From Echinostoma caproni (taxonomy: Eukaryota; Platyhelminthes; Trematoda; Plagiorchiida; Echinostomatidae): 39,444 bases of DNA. Below the pieces are notes generated by a model, which did no database searches, was not told where the DNA came from, and worked only from the letters and a program-made list of their open reading frames with translations. Made by a program: the position numbers and the translations under genes. The stretch lies in the NCBI GenBank assembly GCA_900618425.1, contig UZAN01043291.1, positions 2,964-42,407 of the forward strand. Direction: 5' to 3'. Shown piece by piece: positions 1-9,755 of this stretch (positions are counted from its first letter, which is position 1; each line of letters opens with the position of its first letter).

Positions 1-338
1 TTCATTCTGACTTCATTAATTACGTGCTGGTTTCCACGGTAGTAGCCAAAATGCGCACCCAGGACCTAATCATCTGATAAACGACATCATGAAGTTCGGG
101 TACGTGTCCAAAGTTTTGAGTCATAGATTCATATGAGTTAGCTTATAATTACATACTAGAATGGATGAAAACTGCTACTACCAGAAAGTATGTCTGAACG
201 TCCTACCAGTAAAGCCTAACTGGGCTCAAAGATCTTATATTCAGTGTATAAGTAATGCCTTGATTAAAGGTTTAACTATTCTTATATGTTGTTTTTTAGA
301 AAACGTTAATGTATCTAAATTGTTAAAAAAAATCATTG
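1..338. other. no gene seen
   Basis: Short open stretches only, with AT-biased composition. No splice-flanked coding segment, repeat or RNA gene was recognised here. Confidence 0.5.
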
Positions 339-608
339 TTATTTCAAACACCTAGACACGTTAACCTTCACGAATTCCTCATTGAACAAATCATCCGTGA
401 TTGTCAACAGTACGTGTCCAGGTAAAACAAAATTACAGATTCTACCACAACCAATTTGGTCTCCGTCGTTCAACCACCTGTTGTCCACCAGGACCATTTC
501 TGAATCGCGAAGCTCATCCTCTCTCTGTGGGTCAATGACTATGGTCAAGTTATCTGTGTCGAATAATATTTGGTCAAACATTAAATCAGAAATCCATGTA
601 ATGTGCAT
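339..608 (-). CDS. exon-like open stretch, family unknown
   Basis: This is an 89-codon minus-strand frame whose composition reads like real protein: acidic and hydrophobic residues alternate, with few low-complexity runs. Segments include LTIVIDPQREDEL, LVDNRWLNDGDQIG and VLLTITDDLFNEEF. The first ATG is at 606-608, and an in-frame stop two codons upstream falls beside a possible acceptor (CTTTTAAG). Near the 3' end, CTAG/GTGTTT could be a weak donor; otherwise the frame stops after the CLK residues. The same frame read upstream towards 1040 holds further protein-like pieces broken by stops, so this may be an internal exon or the least damaged part of a dead gene. No domain was recognised. 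Alternating hydrophobic residues suggest beta strands, but that is inference. Confidence 0.3.
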   Translation of the reverse strand: MHITWISDLMFDQILFDTDNLTIVIDPQREDELRDSEMVLVDNRWLNDGDQIGCGRICNFVLPGHVLLTITDDLFNEEFVKVNVSRCLK

Positions 609-1039
609 TTCTTAAAAGTGACTGCGGTGAAGTGACTAAGACCAGCACCACAGCAATATGACAATTGTGTGCTGGAAGTTTGTCTATATCACCTCATCCC
701 CATTTCTGTGGCTGTTCAAGCGACGGTTGTTTAGCCTCAGTCTGTATTTAGAAACTGCAAGTATAATTGCATTTTCAATTGATTACACGTCAATCAAAAC
801 ATCATTATTAGTATTAACAATTGTGAATAATTTTGCACCATCTCAGGTGCCATTTTAGTTCACTGTAAACCTAAACCATTTCATGAAAAGAACATTGTTC
901 TTAGCTTCTATAACTTCTAGATGGGCTCCATGTATGAAACTAATGAAAAAGGTCTATTCATTGTACTGGTGGGAAGTCAACGTATTTTGGTCTGAGAAAT
1001 CAGCGAATGGTCTGATGCTAACCCGTCTAAAAACTTTTC

Positions 1040-1258
1040 TTAATTGGTAAACCCTGAATTTTCAACGTAAATTGCTATTTCACTATGTTCGTCCACTAGA
1101 ATGCGTTTAAAGTGGTTGTAATCCATTCCACTTGTGGTGGGACTGTCGCATGACCTTTTAGAAAGTCCGCACAAAGACCTTCCGGAAGTACCGCAATTGA
1201 AGATGAGATATATGTTTCTCTCGTTATCCATAAAGAACCTACCACAAATTGCTATCCA
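1040..1258 (-). other. ambiguous protein-like stretch
   Basis: Two overlapping minus-strand frames are both open. One contains SGMDYNHFKRILVDEHSEIA, which faintly resembles the core of a Calx-beta repeat (small residues, G-x-DY, then a hydrophobic strand). The other contains ITRETYISSSIAVLPEG. Neither has convincing splice sites and only one could be coding. It lies between the two better exon-like stretches on the same strand. Confidence 0.13.
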
Positions 1259-1340
1259 TTAGCGAGTGCGGTTTCGACAATGAAACCATTCTGTCCGGGG
1301 AAAAAATCCCAACGAACTGAACACATTCACTATAGAAAAT

Positions 1341-1463
1341 CTAGGAGCTGGCACGAAGAAAATTAGACGTAACCAGTAACTGATCGAGATGAACAACCGG
1401 TTGGGAATGAACTTGGTCAATCAAATCGGCAAACAAGTCCAATTCCTTATCTCTAAAGATTCC
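1341..1463 (-). CDS. exon-like open stretch with good acceptor
   Basis: A 40-codon minus-strand frame ends at a TAG at 1341-1343. It begins directly after a pyrimidine-rich acceptor (CATATTTACTAG before 1463). The peptide reads as a plausible amphipathic helix followed by strands: GIFRDKELDLFADLIDQVH, then PVVHLDQLLVTSNFLRASS. No family was recognised. Just upstream on the same strand another frame gives HLDVTEVDIFQAVQFVIF. That could be a preceding part of the same gene after a frameshift, or chance. With 339-608 it forms a minus-strand cluster that may be a terminal exon set or a pseudogene. Confidence 0.25.
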   Translation of the reverse strand, partial: GIFRDKELDLFADLIDQVHSQPVVHLDQLLVTSNFLRASS

Positions 1464-1904
1464 CTAGTAAATATGACGAACTGAACAGCCTGGAAAATAT
1501 CAACCTCTGTGACATCCAAGTGAAAAATCCCCAGTCACGTTTCAAGAAATGATTCCAAGATCAAATGATATAAACTAATTAAATAAAAGAATTAACATAA
1601 AATTAAATAATACTGATTAGGACATAGAGATGTGAAGGAATTCGGCAGCACAAAAGAAAATAAAACCCAGTTGTGGTAACGAAATTGATATGTTCACCGA
1701 TTACGTAAAATCAAGTATCCATAGATGAAATTCGCAATGTAATGAAACTCATTGTGAAAAATATATTAAATTCACCAAAACGTAGCCTTTTAGTTTAGTT
1801 TCTGTTTGTTTCTGGCAATTTTGTCTCATTAAACCCAATCGGAATTGCCCGACAACGTAACATTCTGCATATGCACCGCAGGAACACAAAATATATGATA
1901 GATA

Positions 1905-2090
1905 TCTTTTACTTCCTTTTTTGTTTACGTATGATGGAAGTGTACAGTTAACTTCTCGAAGGTAGACTTCTGCCCTACAAACTAAGGGAAATACATATAA
2001 TGGGAAGATGAACAGTAATAGCGGGGTTTGAACTCAGGACCCACAGATGATTGTTTCGATGACCTAACCAGTCGACCACCACAGGATTAT
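1905..2090 (-). repeat. tRNA-derived SINE, family 2, degenerate copy
   Basis: Read on the minus strand, this has an A-box-like segment (GTGGTCGACTGGTTAGG) followed about 40 nt later by a B-box (GAGTTCAAACCCC), the internal RNA polymerase III promoter layout of a tRNA-derived SINE. The far end carries AAAAAAGGAAGTA, a worn form of the tail shared with copies at 4588-4775, 31612-31805 and 38985-39185. The head is the best preserved of the four; the tail is the most diverged. Confidence 0.6.
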
Positions 2091-2221
2091 TAGTGAAAAA
2101 TGGAAAATTTTGCTCGTGTCTCATACATAACTACATCGTCCTTCAAGGTCTGAATTTCGGAATTAGTTAATGCTAGTTACAGTATTCACGTCATAGTTAC
2201 TGACACATTCCGCTTCCTTGA

Positions 2222-2320
2222 ATGAAGTGCATGGAGCACTGGCTACGACTAAAGGCACAAAGTTTCACTCGGTACACCCGAGATATCAATCTAATCGAAA
2301 TAAACCATGAAACACATGCG
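2222..2320 (+). CDS. weak exon candidate before a strong donor
   Basis: A 33-codon plus-strand frame from an ATG runs directly into GCG/GTAAGTAAG, a near-ideal donor. Its peptide includes FTRYTRDINLIEINHETHA. There is no clear acceptor upstream and no family match, and the frame stays open past the donor. It may be coincidence. Confidence 0.12.
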
Positions 2321-3086
2321 GTAAGTAAGCATTTCATCATTCACGATTGCGGTCAATGCCAACAGAAGTTAGTAAGTTTAATTTGTCGATACCTTAACTC
2401 ATATAAAGGAATCAATTCCCCTGGCAGATATGCAAACTGGAACACACGCACATGGATTCATGCGCATACACAAAAGGTAAACACATCTGACTCAAACGTT
2501 GAGCGATCTGGTGGTTTCAAGGATTCAAACCCCATTGAATGTTCGTAATTATTTGTACCATATGGTGGACTGGTCGAACTGCATTGTATCATTTCGGAAA
2601 CTTTAGATGTGACTGGATGAACTTTTATTATTTGTAATTCCACGGCATTCATCGATTTTCCATTGGCATCATTGAAGACCAAAAGAACCAACGCAGTCTG
2701 ATGTCTGTACTGATCGAATTATATAAACTGGTGAGGTTACTTTAACTTTACTAATACCGTCGAGAGCTCTTCCGGTTATTTGGTCCAACAAAGTAGTCAA
2801 TATCGACCCAGGTTTTACTTGTATAGTGTTGATAAATATATGAAAAGTCAGCAAATTCGATCGTTGTTTCTTGACCTCAAAATCGACCGTTTATTCGACG
2901 ATAAAGAGTCATGAATATCGTGTCGGACGGCGTTTAAAATGTTATATATTTTCACGATTGTTTTACATGGTATGCGCTGGATGAACGAACCGTTATTCGT
3001 GCGAATAAGATACCTTGCCTGCTCACGGCTACAATTTTCATACGATCGCGTTTGAACCGTTAACCCTGGATATGTTTACACTGTGA
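2321..3086. other. no gene recognised
   Basis: Minus-strand open stretches at 2458-2691 and 2669-2854 read partly protein-like (for example ALVLLVFNDANGKS), but they lie in different frames with no splice support. Nothing else was recognised. Confidence 0.4.
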
Positions 3087-3106
3087 AGCTCTTCCAATGA
3101 AGAGCT
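3087..3106. repeat. perfect short hairpin
   Basis: AGCTCTTC and GAAGAGCT pair perfectly (8 bp) around a 4-nt CAAT loop. No T-tract follows and there is no gene context, so function is unknown and chance is possible. Confidence 0.4.
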
Positions 3107-3139
3107 ATTCCACATAAATCGAGTGTTAGAAAAAAGCAG

Positions 3140-3165
3140 CTAAAAACAAGCTCGTTTGCGGTGAT
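3140..3165 (+). repeat. possible PLE 3'-tail fragment
   Basis: GCAG, two bases, then AAAAACAAGCTCGTTTGC matches the core of the tail seen complete at 35150-35335 and 34250-34470. Only about 25 bp align, so this is a solitary fragment or a chance match. Confidence 0.3.
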
Positions 3166-3589
3166 GCATCTACAGATTACTGCATCAGAGTTTATATTAG
3201 CTATTGATTAGTAGAAAAATCATCACGGAATGAGAGAAAATATCACATTTCAGTTCCATGGCAGAAGGATGCTTTGGCCATCACATATTCGCGTTGGTCG
3301 GGGTCACTGGGAAGGGTTTGAGAGATTATTCTGTCGTGTGTAGTGTTGGTCATGGGAGACCAAGCGTTCTTAGCCTAACAGAGATTACGATTGCTTCCGC
3401 TGTGGCTTAAATGCGACAATTGAGGGTGAACCAAGATTTACTTGAGAAATTTTCCTTCAAACCGCGTACTCAGAACGTTCGCGGATATTTTGAGGAACCA
3501 TCGGTTGCCCAATAAGATCTTTACCGTTGGGAAGAAACCATTATATATAAATATATACTTGTATATATTAAGAGTAGCAGAACCTCCAA

Positions 3590-3850
3590 TATGGTAACAG
3601 TTTTAGGTTGAACAACCAATAACCATCAACATTGGTGGTGCCGTCTCGATTGCTGTCCAGTTTATTGAAAAGGTTCAATGACAAATTGAAATTTGAAAGT
3701 ACCGTTAAGGAGAAAATTGAGTTCCACGAGATGATGCCGCGTGAACTGAGTACGACTTTAAACAAAATAAATTTTGCAGCAAAGCTTCGCATTCTATTCG
3801 TCCCTAGACCATTCTTGCACTTTCCACTCAAAGGTAAATTGCCTTTTTTG
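3590..3850 (+). pseudogene. possible BEL/Pao polyprotein fragment or orphan exon
   Basis: A plus-strand frame contains SRLLSSLLKRFNDKLKFE and then VKEKIEFHEMMPRELS. This resembles the stretch before reverse transcriptase in BEL/Pao polyproteins, where a pattern like RL-SL-KRF is followed by an I-x-(E/D)-Y-like helix and an R(E/K)LS motif. One frame back, NNHQHWWCRL fits the LPNN-x-A-x-x-RL segment normally just upstream, implying a frameshift. The expected RT motifs downstream were not found. An alternative is a real exon at 3661-3833: the acceptor GATTGCTGTCCAG and donor AAAG/GTAAAT bracket the same frame. Either reading is tentative. Confidence 0.3.
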
Positions 3851-4587
3851 GCAGTATCAGTCTTTGTCTGTTTATTCACTTGACCACAGGAGCTAGCGTT
3901 CATCTTAACGAGTCTGCGTGCACCATTCGTCCTGGCTCAAAAGTGGAATCGTTAGGACCATTAGCAGTTCGATTGTTTCACACACCTTGTGGAGCAAAAT
4001 CACGTGATTAATGCGACCGAGGTATTTAGTACCCTCTACTTGGTTTACACTCGTCTATCTAAGAAGATTAGAAGTGGCATTTTCGCCATAGCGGAAGCGA
4101 TCGGAATCGTATGGACACTCGGTCACACGGCGTCATCATCAAGCATGACACAATCATCTCCCAATACAACCCTAGTAACCAAAACCAATGCCCATGTGTG
4201 ATCTCCAGAGTGTGAGCAACATCGAGTCATGGAAGTGGAACGTGGATAATTGTTTCCTCAATTTGTCTTGATTTCTCTCTCCCACTGAACGTTTTGACAT
4301 ACATTGTGATGTTAAGCATGTAGATACCTCACCACAAACGCGGTTGTTCTTACAAAGATAGATTGCAAAAAAAACATTAATACGAAACGGTTTAAAAGAA
4401 AGTTTCATTGATATCCATAGGAAAAGGTCTCAAAATACAGCCCATCTCCAAGTTGAACCAAACTATGCTTTCAAAGGCGATCATCATTCAAATGGCATTT
4501 GCCAAAAGCTGAAGCAACCTTAAAACCGCACATTTCCAGATGTTCAACTTTAAGTTAATGCTTCCACACCTATTTTTACCAAGCTTT
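3851..4587. other. no gene seen
   Basis: Short frames on both strands, with no convincing splice-flanked segment and no repeat matched elsewhere in the window. Confidence 0.45.
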
Positions 4588-4775
4588 TGCGAATAACCGG
4601 CGGTAACAGCACCAAGTTATCTCCCCACGGGACATGTGATCGAATCCCATCACTACCGCCTGGCTTTCCTCATTTTGTGTTGTATGGCATCCCCTTGATT
4701 GACCGCTTTCGTCTTCCTGAAAACTGTTTCCTTATGTACTCAATAGAAGGAAATGAAAATGAAAAACCAAAAACA
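4588..4775 (+). repeat. tRNA-derived SINE, family 2
   Basis: Aligns by eye with 38985-39185 (opposite strand) across its length. GCGAATAACCGG and ACCAAGTTATCTCC match GCGATACCGG and ACCAAATTATCTCC. ACATGTGATCGAATCCCATC is the B-box region, matching CATGTGTTTGAATCCCACC. The 3' end ACTCAATAGAAGGAAATG matches CTCATTCAACAAAAGGAAG. This fixes the family at about 190 bp: tRNA-like head, unique body and an AAGGAARTRAAAATGAA-type tail. Confidence 0.65.
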
Positions 4776-6960
4776 TACCGGGGTCATCTCCGTATGATAA
4801 CCATAGCTACAATGAATTCTCCCAATTTTTCTCAGGTCACCACAGTGCAGCCGTGTTGCTGAGCTTCCATCCGTTATTGATGGATTTTCAATCCGATTAC
4901 ATAATCTCGTTTGTGTACCTAAAAGTTATTCGTTCTGTTCACTAGTAGTGGAGTTGACCGTTTATTTCAAATTTGATTAGTCGTAATCCATCTGTACACA
5001 ATTGTTCACTAAGATTTACCAAGCCGACGATTTATATAGACCCAACGGCAAACTTACTCCGCCCCCTATATTTTAGGTTTTCTCTACACCCACGTACACG
5101 AGATCCTGACCATTTTTGAGAATCTAAACAACAACCGAATGAAAAACCAGTTTGGGAAATTCGAATCAAATGATCGTTCATTTTAACGAGAACATGCCGA
5201 AAGGAACGAAATCTTATCACGACAAAAGTATTACACACACTCCATAGAATCAACCCGTTGCAGCCACTTTCGACACCCTGTATAAAATTTTGAATCATGT
5301 TTGCAATGGTGTCATTGGTATCAATAATAATAATAATAATTAATAATAACTTTTGTTTCGTGGAAGCCAATTCTGTAGTATTGTTCCACTTTTCAGATAA
5401 GAACAGCCTACATGTTGTTTGTTGGGTTCCAACCTGAGCTGCACGCAGACCATACAATTGTGAGGTAGCGAAATAACAACCAGCATTTTGTTAGATTCGA
5501 ATAACGGTGATATTATTCAGAAAATGGCCCCAGGTTCATATTTGATAATATTGCTACCCTAAGATGCTGTTCCAGTGTATGCATCAGAATATTACAGCAA
5601 GTTCGATTTGGCTACCTCATACCATCACGAATTTGTGATGGCTAAGCCCCTTACTAAGATACCGCTCCTTTCACAGATCATATTAATTCCTCGCTTTGGG
5701 TCCATTTCAGGAAATTTCTTTTCCTCGCTAAAGTAAAATAAGTTTTAGCTTCAAAAAGTCTTTCTGTTCGTCAAGCTATTGGCGATAAGCGCCTTTTTAT
5801 TTGCCCAGATTTCATCCAAGGGACTGTTTCAAGCGTTTGTTATATTGTTCCATCTAAACGTTCAACTCAAGCACCGTTTACATTTCCGATATACGATTCA
5901 TGGAGTTCATGTCCATACCTAATAATTAGCCCTGACCTTTCGTGAGACGATTTTATTGTGTCCAATCAGTCTTTGACTGTGTTCTAGCTGGTTCCGCTCG
6001 GAAGGCCTGGACCTATCACACGATCTGGCTATCCGATATGTGCTGTCGTTAATCTCAAAGAAGACGTCAATCCTAAATATGTCGTCATCAGTAAGCTCTT
6101 TCAGCGCGCCATAGTTAGCAATAGCTGATACTGACCTACTTAGGGGTCTTTTGTTCTTTCAATGTCATTGAGAGTGACGAGAGCATGGTCATTCTGTTAA
6201 CCATTGCCTCACCACTTCACCAACAGCCATCCCGAAGACAAACTCACGATGTCCAATGCGACCGTTGGAAAAACGCCTTTTGTGTAAAAGTCGTCGGAAG
6301 GGGAAGGAAATAACTTCGTTGCAGTGAAAACTCATTCCTCTTTTACATATATTCCTTAGAAATCCGCGGACATCTATGTGTAGTCAGGAGGCATAACCCA
6401 ATATCGTTGATGTCACTCCACAAAGATCAAAAAATTATCAATGAGATTTGCAACAGTTAAAAAAATCGATCAAGCTCAGTCACAGGACACCAGAGACAAA
6501 AACACTCGGTGAAGAAGAACATATATAGACGAACGTGTCTAAACAGAGCACTGCCACTTCCAAAGTACTAAGGATGTCACCTCGGCTGATGATAAAACGT
6601 TTGCAAATAAATTGCGAAATCGACATTTCATATTTCAGTTTCTTATTTGGTTGCCGTCAGGATGCTCAAGGATGTTAGTGATCGTGTAGTTGGGAATGGA
6701 GACAACGAATACTTTTGTCTCTGGGGGTATGTGACTGTTTGATTTACATCAGCGATTGAGGAGATTATCGACATAGAAAAGCCAAACGCTTTTTTCACAA
6801 CTTTCACTTTTGAACGTTTTGTTATTGGCATCACCCACTGAAACAGATGGCCATCTCCCGTATTTGAGATTATTGCAGGGATTTGACTCAGTTAATCATT
6901 TTATTGCGTCATGTGCAGAGCAAGTGAAGCGTGAAAGGTAAGAAGCACTGCTGTCGGGTT
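4776..6960. other. no gene seen; one TAA tract
   Basis: The longest frame (5032-5457, minus, 141 codons) runs through an AT microsatellite and lacks coding character. No exon, RNA gene or dispersed repeat was recognised. Confidence 0.45.
5323..5349. repeat. TAA trinucleotide microsatellite
   Basis: About nine AAT units with one interruption (AATTAATAAT). Confidence 0.9.
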
Positions 6961-7260
6961 GGCAGGTTTCCAACCGACTCACAACTCTGATACGATGCCT
7001 CAACAAGCTTATTACTCTGGTTTCTGCTACGTTGTATATATGGAAAATGACTGATTGTCGGATCAGCAACCCAGTGACCGAGTGGGCAGCATGGTTGCAT
7101 TCTACCCGTGAGGTTCCAGGTTCGATCCCAAGTCGGGTCAATGGATTTTTACGGCGGCTGAAACTCAACTATTTCTGCATATTTGTTCAATGCTCTTCGT
7201 ATCTTCATGCTCTTCACATCACACTTCTCTTTGAGCGACGAAATTAACCAACATTTTCAG
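6961..7260 (+). repeat. tRNA-derived composite SINE, family 1, copy A
   Basis: This aligns with the minus-strand copy at 23245-23665 over roughly 300 bp. The left module starts GTTTCCAACCGACTCA and contains TGCTACGTTGTATATATGG and GGATCAGC. Next comes a tRNA-like part with an A-box-like CAGTGACCGAGTGG (7072-7087) and a B-box GGTTCGATCCC (7119-7129), closest in style to a Ser/Leu tRNA. The right module continues through CTCAACTATTTC and TTCACATCACACTTC. At the place where copy B has a hammerhead-like core, this copy reads CTGAAACTCAAC, so that core is lost here. Confidence 0.75.
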
Positions 7261-8510
7261 GTATCAGCTTGTGGATACCTGACTGCAAACAATGTTCTTC
7301 GCAAATGTTTTTTAAATGTGTAACATAATACGGGTAAAGCGGGGAAAAGTGATTTTTCACTATATTGTTTTACTGGCAAAAAACAGTAGTTAAGCAAACA
7401 ATCTCGTTGTCAAATTAGGAGAGTTTTGGGATATGTGAGAACGGAAGAGCACAGCTGTTTATAGTCTATCACCATGAGGCTGCAGCATAGGTGAAGACAT
7501 GCGAGTAATTAAAGCACTGTCTCCCCAGTAATATTACACGATAGGAAATGAGTATTTAATAAATCTCCAAAACCGGACTCTCATCTCATATTCACATTTT
7601 TTCACATGTACTTTCGTTGATAAGTACGTCGGAAGAACTGCAAAATCATTGTCTACCAGGATATCAGATGATTTACTGAAGAATCCTTCATCTAAAGGGC
7701 TTTAGTTTCCGTCCAGTTAAACCACTCGCCATTAGCTGTTACATACTAATTGCAAAGAATGTGACAGCCTTTGGAAAGTCTTTCGTTTCTTTATTTATCA
7801 AAATAGCAGTTAGTTACTGCGGTTCTCGGACAGCTGTCATTCGATCATACAAACCTGACCCGTGTAAACAGAGCGAATTCAGGATCAGCTTTGCGCTGAC
7901 CTATTTTGTTTGCCTGCTCCCTTGCCTTGATTACGCTTCCTGCCCCTGTACCCTCAAAATGAGCCGAAATGAGATCCATCTCAAACTATATATGCTCTCA
8001 GTTTGAACAATATTGTGCCATAAATGAGTATGAAGACAAGGCATTTTGACATGAAATGTATCTCAACAAAGCGGGGTGCTCAAATCCAAAGCAATAGCTC
8101 GGATTCTCAGATGACAGATGACGTCCTAGGAATTTCGGTACCGGTTGCACTTGATGAAACGCAAATGATTTCTTTGGAATAAATGTAAACTTATCAAAAC
8201 TGCATTTCTCAAACAATGATCGGAATTATTGATATAATACCACGAATGAACATTGGAAATCGGTGAATATAAAAAGGATAACAACTAACTTTACCTGAGA
8301 ACACTGAACCCTCGACTGATAACCTGGATCACCAAACAAATAAGAGCAAGCCATTATATATTGAGTGTGTCCTGCCAAGTAAGCTTTTGCATTGGAAATT
8401 TCTCTATAAATGCCACGCACACTCCCTCGGTTCTGAAAAATGTGGAAAAATCCTTACAGTAAAGGATGTATAGATGTATTTCCAAAATATATTCCCAATT
8501 ATTCTTTATA
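7261..8510. other. no gene seen
   Basis: Only short frames without splice support; no repeat shared with the rest of the window was found. Confidence 0.45.
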
Positions 8511-8515
8511 CATAC

Positions 8516-8535
8516 ATATATATATATATATATAT
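8516..8535. repeat. TA dinucleotide microsatellite
   Basis: Uninterrupted AT/TA run that abuts the left arm of the hairpin at 8534-8595. Confidence 0.95.
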
Positions 8536-8595
8536 GATGTTCAGTTGTTCGCCGAGCTTGGCAATTGTATTGCAAACTGAACAACTGAACATCAT
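8534..8595. repeat. perfect 17-bp inverted repeat with 28-nt loop
   Basis: The left arm ATGATGTTCAGTTGTTC (8534-8550) is the exact reverse complement of 8579-8595. Imperfect pairing continues outward into the TA tract on the left and CATATTATA on the right. The loop itself begins with GCCGAGCTTGGC, which can form a small stem. No target-site duplication or transposase was identified. It could be a foldback or MITE remnant or a structured RNA. Confidence 0.85.
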
Positions 8596-8651
8596 ATTAT
8601 ACCACCTGAGCTACAAAAACAACAATCAACATAGTTGTTTACCAAACTGTC

Positions 8652-8667
8652 ATATATATATATATAT
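8652..8667. repeat. TA dinucleotide microsatellite
   Basis: Eight AT units, about 55 bp beyond the hairpin's right arm. Confidence 0.9.
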
Positions 8668-8971
8668 GTTAATAAGAGCTCTAAGGATGCAGCAACTAAT
8701 AATCGAAAACTATACTGTGCAAAAAATGGCAAGATTTATTGTGACCTTGGATCCACTTGGCAACCCGTTCAACTGCATAAGAATGAATATTTCCAGAGTA
8801 ATAAATCCTTTTTGAGCAGTGAGTAGAAGCTGAGGTGCAATGAAATGCGTTCTAAGGTACCTGACATGATCTGGTCATATTTTTTCCTTTAGTTGAAATA
8901 CTAGCGGGAAAAATGTTTTAAGATAATCCAATATATTTGTGACGTACATTGAACTGCACCTTTTGTCATAA

Positions 8972-9100
8972 AGCTTTAGCCAAAACCCGCAACCCTTTGG
9001 CCTCGATTCACAATCCTTCATCCTTGAATCACCAGCACTACTTTAGCCACGACCCAAAGTACTTTAGCCTCAACGCACAAACTTTACTCATGCCACTGTA
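8972..9100 (+). repeat. degenerate minisatellite, unit about 21 bp
   Basis: The motif CTTTAGCC, or close variants, recurs at 8974, 8995, 9041, 9062 and (partly) 9082, each time followed by a CCC/CAA-rich stretch such as AAAACCCGCAACC or ACGACCCAAAG. Spacings are 21, 46 (two units), 21 and 20 bp. The strand is nominal. The same units occur singly at 9525-9565 and inverted at 9660-9755. Confidence 0.6.
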
Positions 9101-9524
9101 GGTGAAGCAGAACAAACATCATCGGAATAGTTTGAGGTCAAAGTATGCTGACATTTTTTTCTACAAAATTTGATATTGCAAAGCTAGGTTAAGAAATGCG
9201 GTGTGGTGATCGCACGCCACATCAAATATTTACCGGATGTGCCCGTATCGTCGAACCATTTGGCACATCTCGTATGATTCCAGTGTTTTCATTCAAAATA
9301 CACTACTCTTATTAATGAAAATTTCAAATTTAACACAAAAGGCATATTGTTTTGCATTCACAAGCCGTGACATGAATCTAAACGTGACACAATACAGATG
9401 CGGATGGTTCCGTTTCTTATCTCCACTTAAAGTGAAATCCGTTTTTTGAGAGGTGGATAGATAGATCCGAGGATAATATGCAGCATTCGCAAACGACATT
9501 CCCGTTATAACAGCCTTTCCCATT

Positions 9525-9565
9525 AGGCTTTAGCGAAAACCCGCAATTCTTGAGTCTCGGCCTTC
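9525..9565 (+). repeat. isolated copy of the minisatellite unit
   Basis: GGCTTTAGCGAAAACCCGCA, then a degenerate second unit ending in TCGGCC, matches the first two units of the array at 8972 in the same orientation. Confidence 0.5.
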
Positions 9566-9659
9566 GCAATTGTGTCAAGTGATACGGCGCAACAATGAAG
9601 CCGAATGTTGACGAGATGAATTATAACATATGACGTAGTCTTAGCTATTGAAGCTCCAA

Positions 9660-9755
9660 GGTAGGTTAATGGACTCTGGGTGGTAGTTAAAGCATTGAAG
9701 GTTCAGGCCTAAGAAATGATGGGTTTTGGCTAAAGCTTGATGGATAAAGATACAG
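9660..9755 (-). repeat. inverted copy of the minisatellite array
   Basis: On the minus strand, CATCAAGCTTTAGCCAAAAC corresponds to CATAAAGCTTTAGCCAAAAC at 8968. It continues through CTTTAACTACCACCCAGAGT, which parallels CTTTAGCCACGACCCAAAGT in the left array. The two arrays could act as imperfect terminal inverted repeats of a roughly 790-bp foldback unit. Confidence 0.55.

Noticed and set aside
1040..1258. Calx-beta / FRAS1-FREM-type extracellular gene
   Set aside because: SGMDYN plus one strand is too little, an overlapping frame is equally open, and neighbouring stretches do not show the expected CSPG or Calx-beta layout.
5032..5457. 141-codon minus-strand frame as a gene
   Set aside because: It runs through a TAA microsatellite (poly-Ile) and shows no domain or exon boundaries.
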